This document shows positions 16,905 to 25,827 of a stretch of 64,000 bases of DNA, piece by piece. Origin of the DNA: UBA4615 sp964399635 (lineage in GTDB: Bacteria; Pseudomonadota; Gammaproteobacteria; Burkholderiales; Burkholderiaceae_E); NCBI GenBank assembly GCA_964399635.1, contig CAYNRU010000001.1:1-64000 (forward strand). The letters run 5' to 3'. The notes below the pieces were generated by a model. The model searched no databases. It was not told the DNA's origin and saw only the letters and a list, made by a program, of their open reading frames with translations. Every line of letters starts with the position of its first letter. Position 1 is the stretch's first letter. Both the position numbers and the translations under genes were made by a program.

Positions 16905-18605
16905 ATGACCGCCATGACACCGACCCCCGACCTGCTGATCCGCAACGCCCTCGTGTTCGACGGCAGCGGCGCGCCCCCCGTCCTGCGCGACGTCGCCGTC
17001 TCGGGCGGCACGATCACCGCGGTCGGCGCGGGGCTGCCCGTGCGCGCTGCGCGCGTGATCGACGCCGCCGGCCTGGCGCTGATGCCAGGCATCATCGACA
17101 GCCACACCCACTTCGACGCACAGGTCACCTGGGACCCGTACGTGCGCCCCTCGCCCGCGCTGGGCGTGACCACGGCGGTGATCGGCAACTGCGGCTTCAC
17201 CATCGCGCCCTGCAAGCCGCAGGATCGCGAGACCACGATGCGCAACCTGACCCAGGTCGAGGGCATGTCGCTCGACGTGCTGCGCCAGGGGATCGACTGG
17301 GGCTTCGAGACCTTCCCCGAATACCTCGACCTGCTGCGCCGCAAAGGCAGCGCGGTCAACCTCGCGGCCTACGTGGGCCACTCGTCGGTGCGCACCTGGG
17401 TGATGGGCGCGCAGGCGTCCGAGCGCGCGGCCAGCGACGACGAGATCGCGCAGATGGCGGCCATCGTGCGCGAGGCGATGGCGGTCGGCGCGGTCGGGTT
17501 CGCGAGCAGCACCAGCCCCGCGCACAACGGCGAGGGCGGCCTGCCGATGCCCTCGCGCCTGGCGAGCGACGCCGAGCAGATGGCGCTGATCCGCGCGATG
17601 GGCGAGTCGGGCCGCGGCGTCTACATGGTCACCAAGGGCGGCCAGATGCCGGTGGCCCTGCTCGAGGATATGGCCGCGCAGTCGGGGCGCCCGGTGATGG
17701 TCGCGGCGCTGCTGCACAACGGCACCAACCCGCAGGCCGTGTTCCGCGACCTCGACGCGATCGCGCAGGCCAACGTCCGCGGGCGCCGTCTCACCGGCCA
17801 GGTATCGTGCTGCCCGCTGACCATGGACTTCACGCTCGCCTCGCCCTACCCGGTCGAGGGCCTCCAGAGCTGGAAGCCCGCGCTCGGCCTGACCGGCGAG
17901 GCGCTCGCGGCCGTGCTGCACGACCCGGCGTTCCGCGCCCGCGTGCGCGACGAGATCGCCGCGCCCGCGACCTTCCGGCTGTTCAACGGCGAGTGGGACA
18001 AGGTGCAGATCGTCGAGGTGGCCGACCCTGCGCACGCCGGCTACGAGCAGCTGAGCGTCGCGCAGGTGGCCGCCGCCGAGGGCCGCGATCCGCTGGACGT
18101 CATGCTCGACCTCGCGCTCGCCGAGGGCCTGCGCACCGTGTTCACCGCGCTGCTGCTCAACAGCGACGAGGCGGCGGTCGGACGCATGCTGAACCACCCG
18201 CACAGCATCGTGTCGCTGAGCGACGCCGGCGCGCACCTGACCTTCTTCAACGACGCCGGCTTCGGCCTGCACCTGATGGGGCACTGGGCGCGCGAGCTCG
18301 GCGTCATGGGCATGACCGACGCGGTGCGCTGCCTCACGTCGCAGCCGGCGGCGGTGTTCGGCATGACCGACCGCGGCCTGATCCGCGAGGGCCTGGCCGC
18401 CGACCTGCTGCTGTTCGACCCGGCGACCGTCGGGCGCGGACCCAAGCAGCGGGTGTTCGACCTGCCGGGCGGCGCGCCGCGCCTGAACACCGATGCGGTG
18501 GGCGTGCATGGCGTGTGGGTCAACGGGCGGCAGGTGGCGGGCCCCGACGGGCTGCTGGCGGACGCGCCGCTCGCCGGCAAGCTGCTGACCGAGTTCGCCC
18601 CGTAG
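16905..18605 (+). CDS. D-aminoacylase-like amidohydrolase, copy 2
   Basis: A 566-residue paralogue of the product at 11000. Metal ligands are His67 and His69 (DSHTHFD), Cys96 (GNCGF) and Asp440 (SDAGAHL), the first three matching classical D-aminoacylase even in numbering. Where the other zinc histidines would be, the sequence is SCCPLTMDFTL. Copy 1 and copy 2 share long blocks (DWGFETFPEYM/L and GAVGFASS among them), so they arose by duplication and may now differ in substrate. It is coupled to the beta-hydroxyacid dehydrogenase gene before it. Confidence 0.85.
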   Translation: MTAMTPTPDLLIRNALVFDGSGAPPVLRDVAVSGGTITAVGAGLPVRAARVIDAAGLALMPGIIDSHTHFDAQVTWDPYVRPSPALGVTTAVIGNCGFTIAPCKPQDRETTMRNLTQVEGMSLDVLRQGIDWGFETFPEYLDLLRRKGSAVNLAAYVGHSSVRTWVMGAQASERAASDDEIAQMAAIVREAMAVGAVGFASSTSPAHNGEGGLPMPSRLASDAEQMALIRAMGESGRGVYMVTKGGQMPVALLEDMAAQSGRPVMVAALLHNGTNPQAVFRDLDAIAQANVRGRRLTGQVSCCPLTMDFTLASPYPVEGLQSWKPALGLTGEALAAVLHDPAFRARVRDEIAAPATFRLFNGEWDKVQIVEVADPAHAGYEQLSVAQVAAAEGRDPLDVMLDLALAEGLRTVFTALLLNSDEAAVGRMLNHPHSIVSLSDAGAHLTFFNDAGFGLHLMGHWARELGVMGMTDAVRCLTSQPAAVFGMTDRGLIREGLAADLLLFDPATVGRGPKQRVFDLPGGAPRLNTDAVGVHGVWVNGRQVAGPDGLLADAPLAGKLLTEFAP

Positions 18606-18677
18606 CGCACGCGCCGGTCGCCCGCCGTCCGCGGCGCGCTCCGGCCCCCCATCGCCGGCCGGCCGCGCCCCGCCCCG

Positions 18678-19898
18678 TCAGGCCCGCGGCGTGTCGTCGT
18701 TGCGCCAGCAGGCGCGCCACCAGGGCCAGCTGGCGGCCAGCACCAGGATCCCGCTGCCCGCGCAGATCACGGCGGCGGGCGTCGCGCCCAGCCGCTCGGC
18801 GAGCCAGCCCAGCGCGAGAAAGCCGATCGGCCCGGTGCCGATGCACATCGTGAGCACGCCCATCGCCTGCATGCGCCGGTCGACGGGCGCGGCGATGAAC
18901 ACGATCGTCGCCTGCATCACAGAAAACGCCGACTGACCGACGCCCAGCGCCAGCAGTGCTGCGGCGGCGGGGATCCAGTGCGGGCTGAGCGCGAAGAGCG
19001 GCAGCATCGCGAGGAAGAGCACCACGCCACCGACGTAGATCCGCCCGTAGATCGCCGGGCGCGCCAGCGTGACCAGCGCCACCGCCCCGATCAGCGTGCC
19101 CACGCCCTCCATGCTGGCGAGCAGCCCGATGCCGTCGGGCGCCAGGCCCAGCCGGTCCTTGCCGATCACCGGCACCATGCTCAGCACCGGCCAGCCGAAC
19201 AGGTTGAACAGCACCGTGATCCACAGCGTGCCCGCCAGGCGCGGGCTCGCGCGGGCCGCGAGGAAGCCCTCGGCGAGCAGGGTGCGCAGCCCGGAGGGGG
19301 ACGCCTCCTGCGGCAGGGGCCGATCGCGCACGCGCAGCACCGCCACCAGCGCCACCAGGTACAGCACGGCCACCAGCAGGAACACGGCGGTCATGCCCGA
19401 CTGGGCGAGCAGCAGGCCGCCCAGGCCGGGCCCGACGAGGCGGCTCGCGTTGCTCGCGCCGACGTCGAGCGCCATCGCATGCCCCATGCGCTGCGGGCCC
19501 GCGACATCCCCGATCAGCCCGCGCCGAAACGGATTGTCGCCGGCCCACGCGATGCCGTTGAGCACGCTCGCGACGGCGATGTGCCAGACCTGCAGCAGCC
19601 CCAGGGCGGCCAGGGCCAGCAGCGCGAGCGACAGCACCGACAGCCCGCATTGCACGAGGGCCAGCGCATTGCGGCGCGGCACGCGCGCAGCCAGCGCGCC
19701 GAGCGGCACGCCCAGCACCGCCAGCGGCAGCAGCCGCAGCATCGTCATGCTCGCCACCATGAAGGCCGAGCCGGTCAGCTGGTAGGTGAAGATCCCGAAC
19801 ACCAGGATCTCCATCCAGCGCACGAAGAACCCCACCAGGCCGATCGTCCAGAGCCGGACGAAGTCGCCGTCGCGAAACAGCGATGCCTGGGTCGTCAC
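18678..19898 (-). CDS. MFS transporter (EntS-like)
   Basis: A 406-residue inner-membrane protein with about 12 hydrophobic spans, of the MFS_3 branch that contains enterobactin exporter EntS and many drug exporters. It starts FRDGDFVRLWTIGLVGFFVRWMEI, as in that branch, and has the loop PLGALAARVPRRNALA after span 2. The ATG at 19898 lacks a strong ribosome-binding site. It converges on the copy 2 amidohydrolase with 72 bases between and has no partner gene, so its cargo is unknown; export of a small metabolite is typical of the group. Confidence 0.85.
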   Translation of the reverse strand: MTTQASLFRDGDFVRLWTIGLVGFFVRWMEILVFGIFTYQLTGSAFMVASMTMLRLLPLAVLGVPLGALAARVPRRNALALVQCGLSVLSLALLALAALGLLQVWHIAVASVLNGIAWAGDNPFRRGLIGDVAGPQRMGHAMALDVGASNASRLVGPGLGGLLLAQSGMTAVFLLVAVLYLVALVAVLRVRDRPLPQEASPSGLRTLLAEGFLAARASPRLAGTLWITVLFNLFGWPVLSMVPVIGKDRLGLAPDGIGLLASMEGVGTLIGAVALVTLARPAIYGRIYVGGVVLFLAMLPLFALSPHWIPAAAALLALGVGQSAFSVMQATIVFIAAPVDRRMQAMGVLTMCIGTGPIGFLALGWLAERLGATPAAVICAGSGILVLAASWPWWRACWRNDDTPRA

Positions 19899-20169
19899 CG
19901 GATGGCCGGCCGCGGGGGCGCCGACGCGACGGTCGCGCGGGCGGGGCGGGTGGAGGCGGCGTTCGGGGACATCGGGACCTGGCGGCCTGCATGCACGGAG
20001 CCCGCCAGTCTAAGGCGGTGTCGACGAGGCACGATCGGACCGCCGGCGGCCGACGGTCCGTTTTCGGCGCTCCGGCCAGGGCCGCCACCCGGACCGGCGT
20101 CGGCACGGCCCATGTCCCGATGCCCGCGGCAGACGTATCGCGAGGCGGCGGCTCGCGGGGGCGCGCGCG
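19899..20169. other. Non-coding gap upstream of MFS gene
   Basis: This stretch holds the upstream region of the MFS gene and the tail of the Bug remnant. No gene, hairpin or clear promoter could be read in it. Confidence 0.4.
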
Positions 20170-20457
20170 TCAATCGACCTTGATGTTCGCCTCTCGGATG
20201 AGCTGCGCCCATTTGGCGGACTCCTGCTGTACGAAGCCGCGGAACGCATCGCCCGACATCGGCGCCGCTTCCGCGCCGAGCGCGACGAGCCGCTCGCGCA
20301 CCTCCGCCGACTCGAGCGCCCTCGGGGTGTCCGAGGTCAGGCGCCGCACGACCGCCTCGGGCGTGCCCGCTGGCACGAAGAGCCCGTACCAGGTGCCCGA
20401 CGCGTAGCCCGGCAAGCCGGACTCGGCCACGGTGGGCAGCTCGGGCGCATCGTCGCG
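20170..20457 (-). pseudogene. Truncated Bug-family solute receptor
   Basis: This is the C-terminal quarter of a Bug (TctC-like) periplasmic receptor: APELPTVAESGLPGY, then WYGLFVPAGTPEAVV, and a normal C-terminal end with AKWAQLIREANIKVD. Intact Bug proteins are about 320 residues; here only about 90 remain. Upstream of 20457 the frame stays open, but the sequence no longer resembles the family. On the plus strand the bases just beyond the break read as the tail of another protein (AGEYLTAKYDASYAYRQKK then stop, ending at 20514). The break therefore looks like a deletion or rearrangement junction. No signal peptide remains, so it is not functional as a receptor. Confidence 0.8.
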
Positions 20458-20551
20458 GGCGAGTACCTGACGGCCAAGTACGACGCGTCCTACGCGTACC
20501 GCCAGAAGAAGTGACAGGGCGCCCGACGGGCGCGCAAGGCTGGGCCCGCGG

Positions 20552-21190
20552 TCAGGCCCCTGCCCGCGCCACGCGTCGGAGCCCGCCCAGGCCCAGCAGT
20601 CCGATGCCCAACAGCGCGAGGACGCCGGGCACGGGCACGTTGCCCTGCGCGATGCGGCTGTAGGACATGTCGCGCGCGCCGATGAAATCGTTCTCGAAGC
20701 GGATGGCGACGATGTCGTTCGACGCCCTGGAGAATCCGTAGAACCCTTCCGGAGCGAGAAGGTTGCTCCCGTCGCTCGAGAACACCCATGCCTCGAGCGC
20801 GACGTCGCCGCTACCGACCGCCGACATCGTTGCGGTCAGAAGAGGAAGCTTGGACCACGAGACCTGGGCCAGGAACCCGGAGATGGGGGAGGCGAAGGCC
20901 AGGGTCATCGAGCCCGTCCCCTCGTTCAAGCCGATCATGGGAGACGGGCCCGACCAGAATCCGTTGGCGCCAAAGCCGTAAATGCCGGTCAACCCGAAGG
21001 AACTGTGGGCGACCGAACTGCTGTACGTGATTCCCGGTTCGATGACGAAAGGGCCAACTCCGTCAGCATTCGCAGCGGGGAGGTTGATGGGCGTGCCGCC
21101 CGGCAGCGACGTGACGAGGGCGGCATGGCCCGACAGGCTCACGCAGCAGACAGACAAGGCGAGCGCTCGCGCGGTGTTCAGCAGGGTCAT
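20552..21190 (-). CDS. PEP-CTERM-like sorting-signal protein 1
   Basis: A 212-residue predicted exported protein of unknown function. Residues 1-23 form a signal peptide (MTLLNTARALALSVCCVSLSG, cut near GHA-A). The last 28 residues are a PEP-CTERM-type tripartite signal: VPVPG, a hydrophobic helix LALLGIGLLGLGG, then basic LRR. Such proteins are cut and anchored by an exosortase, none of which is in this window. The middle is rich in Ser and Gly with a beta-strand pattern. A sigma-54 promoter lies 39 bases before the ATG. The first four residues (MTLL) match the second sorting-signal gene at 49521. Confidence 0.75.
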   Translation of the reverse strand: MTLLNTARALALSVCCVSLSGHAALVTSLPGGTPINLPAANADGVGPFVIEPGITYSSSVAHSSFGLTGIYGFGANGFWSGPSPMIGLNEGTGSMTLAFASPISGFLAQVSWSKLPLLTATMSAVGSGDVALEAWVFSSDGSNLLAPEGFYGFSRASNDIVAIRFENDFIGARDMSYSRIAQGNVPVPGVLALLGIGLLGLGGLRRVARAGA

Positions 21191-21228
21191 GGACGAACAT
21201 CCGGGGGTAAAGGGTCATTGACTCGTAT

Positions 21229-21243
21229 GCAAGACACATGCCA
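21229..21243 (-). promoter_or_regulatory. Sigma-54 promoter of sorting-signal gene 1
   Basis: Read on the minus strand the bases are TGGCATG-TGTC-TTGC, followed by A. The consensus is TGGCACG-N4-TTGC, so 10 of 11 defined positions match with exact spacing. It sits 39 bases before the ATG of the sorting-signal gene and points into it. Confidence 0.75.
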
Positions 21244-21289
21244 ATCCATGCGATTCAAGGACTTATGTCACGCGCCATGCGTCTGCGTA

Positions 21290-21662
21290 AGGTGCGCCGA
21301 CAGTTTTTGCATACACGGCCGACACCATTCGGCTCGAGTGGCGAGCGCAGGGCTGGGGGCCCAGTAACTGCGTGCGTGATCGCGGCGGCCAGTCCGGCGT
21401 GACGCCCGCCGACATCCGCTACGCCACCATCTACGACAACTTCACGGATGCCTGCACGAGCGTGCAGCGCGACCCGTCACGCACGGCGGTGGCGTACGTC
21501 GAGCTCGGCATGGGGCCGCTGGTGCTCACCAATATCGTCGGCGAGGGAAGCGCCAGCGCCCGGGCCGTCACGAGGGCTCGGGGGCTGTCCGAAGCAGACC
21601 GGGCTCACGGCCGCGCCCGGGCGGTCAGCCGAACACGAACCCCTCGTAGCCCTTGGCCGTGA
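21290..21662 (+). pseudogene. Orphan open frame, possible gene remnant
   Basis: The plus strand is open from about 21290 to 21662. The first 85 or so codons have an ordinary amino-acid mix (for example FAYTADTIRLEW, GVTPADIRYATIYDNFT, AYVELGMGPLVLTN), unlike the Ala/Arg-rich shadow frames of this genome, and then it degenerates. GVTPADI...IYDNFT faintly recalls a loop of SCP2-type thiolases, but nothing else supports a thiolase. It has no clear start (GTG at 21372 is the best) and overlaps the end of the monooxygenase gene. It is probably the debris of a lost gene; I cannot name it. Confidence 0.35.
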
Positions 21663-23241
21663 CCGTCTCCACGATCTTCCGGTAGGCGGGGACGCCCGCG
21701 ACATACGGCATGAAGACGCGCGGCTTGCCGGGGATGTTCGCGCCCATGTACCAGGAGTTCGCCGTGGGATACAGCGTCCGGGCGGCCACCTCGTTGACGT
21801 GGGCGACCCACTGGTCCTCGCTCGCCTGCTCGGCCTCGACGCGGGTCAGGCCCTTGGCCCGCATCTCGTCGATGCACCGGGTCACCCAGTCGACGTGGAG
21901 CTCGATGGACAGCACCATGTTGCTGAGCACGGACGGACTGCCCGGGCCCGCCAGCACGAACAGGTTCGGAAAGCCCGAGACGGCCAAGCCGAGGTAGGTG
22001 AGCGGCCCGTCGGCCCATTTGTCGCGCAGCGACCGGCCGCCCCGGCCCACGATGTCGATGGACTTGAGCGCGCCGGTCATCGCATCGAAGCCGGTGGCGA
22101 ACACGATCACGTCGAGCGGGAACTCGCGGGTGCCGGTGCGCAGGCCGGTCGGCGTCACCTCGACGATCGGGTCGGACCTGACGTCGACCAGGGACACGTT
22201 CGGCCGGTTGAAGGTGTCGTAGTAGTTCGTGTCCACGCACAGCCGCTTCGTGCCGAAGGGCAGGTCGTCCCGGGGGCAGAGCAGCTCGGCGGTCGCGGGG
22301 TCGCGCACGATGTCGCGGATCTTGCCGCGAACGTACTGCGCGGCGAGTTCGTTGGACTGCTTGTTGACGAGCAGGTCGTTGAATGCCCGCAGCATCCGGA
22401 ACCCGCCGCCGGCGCCGCGCCAGCGCCATTCGAACTGCTCGCGCCGCTCCGCGTCGTCCACCTCGAGCGCCGACTTGTCGTTGGAGATCAGGTAGTGGCC
22501 GGTCACGGCTTCACGCGCGCGGGCACGGCGCGCGTCGTAGTTCTGCTTGACCTCCGCCAGCACCTCGGGCGTCAGCGGCTCGTTCTGCGCCGGCACGCTG
22601 AAATTGGCGGTGCGCTGAAAGACGGTGAGCTGCGCGGCCGACTCGGCGATGACCGGGATCATCTGGACGCCGCTTGAACCGGTGCCGATGACGCCGACGC
22701 GCTTGCCGCTGAAATCGACGCCTTGCCTGGGCCAGTCGGAGCTGTGGTGCCAGCTCCCCTCGAAGCGCTCGAGACCCGGAAACTTCGGCGCCTGCGGAAT
22801 CGACAGGCAGCCGGTCGCCATGATGCAGTAGCGGGCCGAGAAGCATTCCCCGGCCTCGGTCGTGACCAGCCAGCGGTCGTCGGCCTCGTCGAACCGCGCG
22901 GCGGTCACGCGTGTTTGCAGCTGGATGTCGCGGCGCAGGTCGAAGCGATCCGCGACATGCTCGATGTAGGCGAGGATCTCGCCCTGCGGCGCATAGCGCT
23001 CGGTCCAGACCCACTCCTGCTCCAGCTCCTTGCTGAACGAATAGGAGTAGTCCAGGCTTTCGATGTCGCAGCGTGCGCCCGGGTAGCGGTTCCAGAACCA
23101 GGTGCCGCCGATGCCGTCCCCGGCTTCGAGCACGCGCGCGGTGAACCCGGCCCGGCGCAGGCTGTGGAGCTGGTACAGGCCGGCGAAGCCGGCGCCGACG
23201 ACGATCGCGTCGAAAGCTGCGGGCGAACTGCTGCCGTTCAT
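21625..23241 (-). CDS. Baeyer-Villiger-type flavin monooxygenase
   Basis: A 538-residue FAD- and NADPH-dependent monooxygenase of the cyclohexanone-monooxygenase group, which inserts oxygen next to a ketone to make an ester or lactone. The FAD motif GAGFAG is near residue 17, the BVMO fingerprint FEGSWHHSSDWP fits FxGxxxHxxxWP, and the NADPH motif GTGSSG follows. The length is that of the CHMO class. It is last in the minus-strand catabolic locus, 73 bases after livF. A ketone made by the SDRs of the locus would be a natural substrate, with the alpha/beta hydrolase opening the ester (inference). Confidence 0.92.
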   Translation of the reverse strand: MNGSSSPAAFDAIVVGAGFAGLYQLHSLRRAGFTARVLEAGDGIGGTWFWNRYPGARCDIESLDYSYSFSKELEQEWVWTERYAPQGEILAYIEHVADRFDLRRDIQLQTRVTAARFDEADDRWLVTTEAGECFSARYCIMATGCLSIPQAPKFPGLERFEGSWHHSSDWPRQGVDFSGKRVGVIGTGSSGVQMIPVIAESAAQLTVFQRTANFSVPAQNEPLTPEVLAEVKQNYDARRARAREAVTGHYLISNDKSALEVDDAERREQFEWRWRGAGGGFRMLRAFNDLLVNKQSNELAAQYVRGKIRDIVRDPATAELLCPRDDLPFGTKRLCVDTNYYDTFNRPNVSLVDVRSDPIVEVTPTGLRTGTREFPLDVIVFATGFDAMTGALKSIDIVGRGGRSLRDKWADGPLTYLGLAVSGFPNLFVLAGPGSPSVLSNMVLSIELHVDWVTRCIDEMRAKGLTRVEAEQASEDQWVAHVNEVAARTLYPTANSWYMGANIPGKPRVFMPYVAGVPAYRKIVETVTAKGYEGFVFG

Positions 23242-23314
23242 GCGGGGTGCCTCTCGGGGAAGATGGGATGGGGCAATCGCAGGAGGGCCTGCGGCACAGC
23301 GATCGGCGTGGCGC

Positions 23315-24025
23315 TCACGCCCTGCGCCCAACGCCGATCAGCGACTCGAGGAAGTGACTGTCCTCGTCGAGTCGCGCGCTCGGCCCGTCGAACAGGATCC
23401 GTCCGCGATCCATCACGATCGAGCGCGCCGAGAACTGCAGCGCGCGGTCGACCTTCTGCTCGACGAGCAGGATGCTCATGTCGTCGTCGTCGCGCAGCAG
23501 GGACATGGCGTCGAACAGCTGGTCGACCACGACGGGTGCGAGCCCCTCGGATGGCTCGTCCATCATCAGCAGCCGGGGGTTCGTCATCAGCGCCCGGGCG
23601 ACCGACAGCATCTGCTGCTCGCCGCCCGACAGCTGGTTCCCCATGTTGACCAGGCGGGCCCGCAGCGACGGGAACAGCTCGAGGACCTGCTCGAGCCCCC
23701 ACTTTCCGGGTCGGGCGCACACGGTGAGGTTCTCCAGCACGGTCAGCGACGGGAAGATCTCGCGCTCCTGCGGCACATAGCCCAGGCCCAGACGCACCCG
23801 CCTGTTGGCGGGCATCGCGGTCACCTGCTGGCCGTCGAGCACGATCTGACCGGACTTCACGGTGGTGTGACCGCTCAGTGTCTCGAGCAGCGTGGATTTG
23901 CCCACACCGTTGCGCCCGATGATCGAGACGCACTCGCCCTGCGCGATCGTCAGCGACACGTCGTCGAGGATCGTCGTGTCGCCATAGCCGGCGGTCAGAC
24001 CGGCGACGGTCAGGGTGGCGGTCAT
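23315..24025 (-). CDS. livF: Branched-chain amino-acid type ABC ATPase LivF
   Basis: A 236-residue ATPase with Walker A GRNGVGKST, signature LSGGEQQ and Walker B LLMMDEPSEGLAP, all normal for LivF. Its ATG overlaps the livG stop (ATGA). With livG, livM, livH and livK it makes a full HAAT importer. In catabolic loci such importers often carry aromatic or other carboxylates instead of leucine, and the genes around it suggest that here. Confidence 0.93.
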   Translation of the reverse strand: MTATLTVAGLTAGYGDTTILDDVSLTIAQGECVSIIGRNGVGKSTLLETLSGHTTVKSGQIVLDGQQVTAMPANRRVRLGLGYVPQEREIFPSLTVLENLTVCARPGKWGLEQVLELFPSLRARLVNMGNQLSGGEQQMLSVARALMTNPRLLMMDEPSEGLAPVVVDQLFDAMSLLRDDDDMSILLVEQKVDRALQFSARSIVMDRGRILFDGPSARLDEDSHFLESLIGVGRRA

Positions 24026-24789
24026 CGCTCCCTGCCCTCGAGGCTGCGTCCGAGATATACGGCCTGGACCTCGTCGCTCGCGGCGATCTCGTCGGGCGTG
24101 CCGGACATCAGCATCGCACCCTGGACGAGCACGAAGATCTTCGTCGCGAACCGAAAGACGATGTCCATGTCGTGCTCGATGATGAGGATCGAGAGGTCCT
24201 TGGGCAGGCCCATGAACACGTCGAGCAGCCACTCCACCTCCACCGAGGGCACGCCCGCGGCGGGTTCGTCGAGCAGCAGGATCCTGGGCTTGAGGCTGAG
24301 CGCGATGGCGATCTCCACCAGGCGCTGCTTGCCATAGGGCAGGTGCCGCACGACGGTGTTCGCCTCGTCGGTGAGCCGCAGCATCTCGAGCGCGTCGATC
24401 ACGTCCTCGAACACGCCGCGATGCCGCGCCGCCGGCCGCCACAGGTCGCCCGCGACGCCGGCCTGCTCGCTCGCCGCGAGATAGACGTTCTCGAGGACGG
24501 TCATGTCGCGGAACAGGTTGTTGATCTGGAAGGTTCTCGCCAGGCCCTTCTTCACCCGTCCGGCCTGCGACAGCCCGGTGACGTCCTCGCCGCCGATGAT
24601 GACCGAACCGCGCGAGGGCTTGGTCACTCCGGTCATGAGGTTGACCAGCGTCGTCTTGCCGGCGCCGTTGGGGCCGATCAGCGCGGAGCGCGCGCCGCGC
24701 TCGAGCGCGAGCGAAACGTCGCGGGAGACCTCGAGGCTGCCGAAGGACTTGCACAGTCCCTTGACCTCGAGCGCGGGCGACTCGCTCAT
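24022..24789 (-). CDS. livG: Branched-chain amino-acid type ABC ATPase LivG
   Basis: A 255-residue ATPase with Walker A GPNGAGKTT, the LivG-type long insert (VYLAASEQAG through GVFEDVIDAL) and Walker B ILLLDEPAAGV followed by a normal switch His in IIEHDMD. The signature region reads LPYGKQRLVEIA, the usual LivG variant of LSGGQ. The ATG overlaps the livM stop. It pairs with LivF as the ATPase heterodimer of the importer. Confidence 0.93.
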   Translation of the reverse strand: MSESPALEVKGLCKSFGSLEVSRDVSLALERGARSALIGPNGAGKTTLVNLMTGVTKPSRGSVIIGGEDVTGLSQAGRVKKGLARTFQINNLFRDMTVLENVYLAASEQAGVAGDLWRPAARHRGVFEDVIDALEMLRLTDEANTVVRHLPYGKQRLVEIAIALSLKPRILLLDEPAAGVPSVEVEWLLDVFMGLPKDLSILIIEHDMDIVFRFATKIFVLVQGAMLMSGTPDEIAASDEVQAVYLGRSLEGRER

Positions 24790-25811
24790 CGGGCCCGCCT
24801 GCGCAGTGGCGACCCGAGCTTCTCGATCAGGCCGAACAGGCCCGCGGGCGCGAACAGCACGGTCAGGATCAGCACGGCCCCGACCGCGAACATCCAGTGG
24901 AACGGATTGATGGCCGAGGCGAAGTGGTGGAGCATCACGTAGATGGCGGCGCCGACGAGCGCGCCGTACAGCCGCCCGGTGCCGCCCAGGACCAGCATGA
25001 TGAGCACGCCGGCGGTCGTGGAGATGCTGAACACGTCCAGCCCCACGAACCGGTTCGATTGCGCGAGCAGCCCGCCGGCCGCGCCGGCGAAGGCCCCGGC
25101 GATCGTGTAGATGACGAGCAGCCGCCAGGGCACCGGCGACCCGATCGCGGACATCCGCCGGTCGTTCTCCCGGATCCCCTGCAACGCATAGCCGTAGGAC
25201 GAGTGTGCGATGCGACGCGCGATCAGGAAGAGGACGAACAGGGTGACCAGCACGTACCAGTAGCGGGTGCGCCCCCAGATATCGAACTTGTAGAGCCCGA
25301 ACAGTGGATCGATGACGACCCCGCGCAGCCCGTCCTCGCCCCCGGTCAGGGAGGTGGCCTTGTTGGCGACCTCGTACAGCATCACGACGACCGCGAGGGT
25401 CAGCATGATCAGCGTGTTGCCGCGCAGATGCAGGAAGAGTCGTCCGGTCACGAACGCGATCGCGGCGCCGGCGAGCATCGCCATGAACAGCCCGGTGACC
25501 GGCTCGCGCGTGAAGTGGACCGCGACCAGGCCCGCCGTGTACGCGCCGAACCCGTACATGGTGGCGTGGCCGAGCGTGGCGATACCGGCGTAGCCGATCA
25601 CCAGGTCGAGCGAGAGCGTGAACAGAACGGCGATCAGCACCGCGATGCCGAGCGACAGGTAGGTGTCGAACGCGAAGTACGCGACGACGGCGAGGATCCA
25701 GGGAAGGGCCTCGGCGGCGCGGAAGCGGTGACCGTGGAGGAGTCGCGTCCGAGGATCGGCGGCGAGCTCCTGCAGGATGCGTGCGCGGTGCGACATCGGG
25801 TCGGGCTGCAC
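24786..25811 (-). CDS. livM: Branched-chain amino-acid type ABC permease LivM
   Basis: A 341-residue integral membrane protein with about ten spans after a 35-residue cytoplasmic N-terminus. DLVIGYAGIATLGHATMYGFGAY and the EAA-like loop ALQGIRENDRRMSAIG are LivM signatures. It is 16 bases after livH and overlaps livG by 4 bases, so the permeases and ATPases are co-translated. Confidence 0.93.
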   Translation of the reverse strand: MQPDPMSHRARILQELAADPRTRLLHGHRFRAAEALPWILAVVAYFAFDTYLSLGIAVLIAVLFTLSLDLVIGYAGIATLGHATMYGFGAYTAGLVAVHFTREPVTGLFMAMLAGAAIAFVTGRLFLHLRGNTLIMLTLAVVVMLYEVANKATSLTGGEDGLRGVVIDPLFGLYKFDIWGRTRYWYVLVTLFVLFLIARRIAHSSYGYALQGIRENDRRMSAIGSPVPWRLLVIYTIAGAFAGAAGGLLAQSNRFVGLDVFSISTTAGVLIMLVLGGTGRLYGALVGAAIYVMLHHFASAINPFHWMFAVGAVLILTVLFAPAGLFGLIEKLGSPLRRRAR

Positions 25812-25827
25812 TGGGACTCCTCTTGCG

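Noticed and set aside
21308..21319. GCATACACGG before sorting-signal gene 1 as a second GntR operator
   Set aside because: Only half of the GTGTATACAC palindrome is present and the context is unrelated.
21372..21662. A thiolase fragment in the orphan frame
   Set aside because: Only one short motif resembles SCP2-type thiolases; the sequence before and after it does not, so it is listed just as an unnamed remnant.
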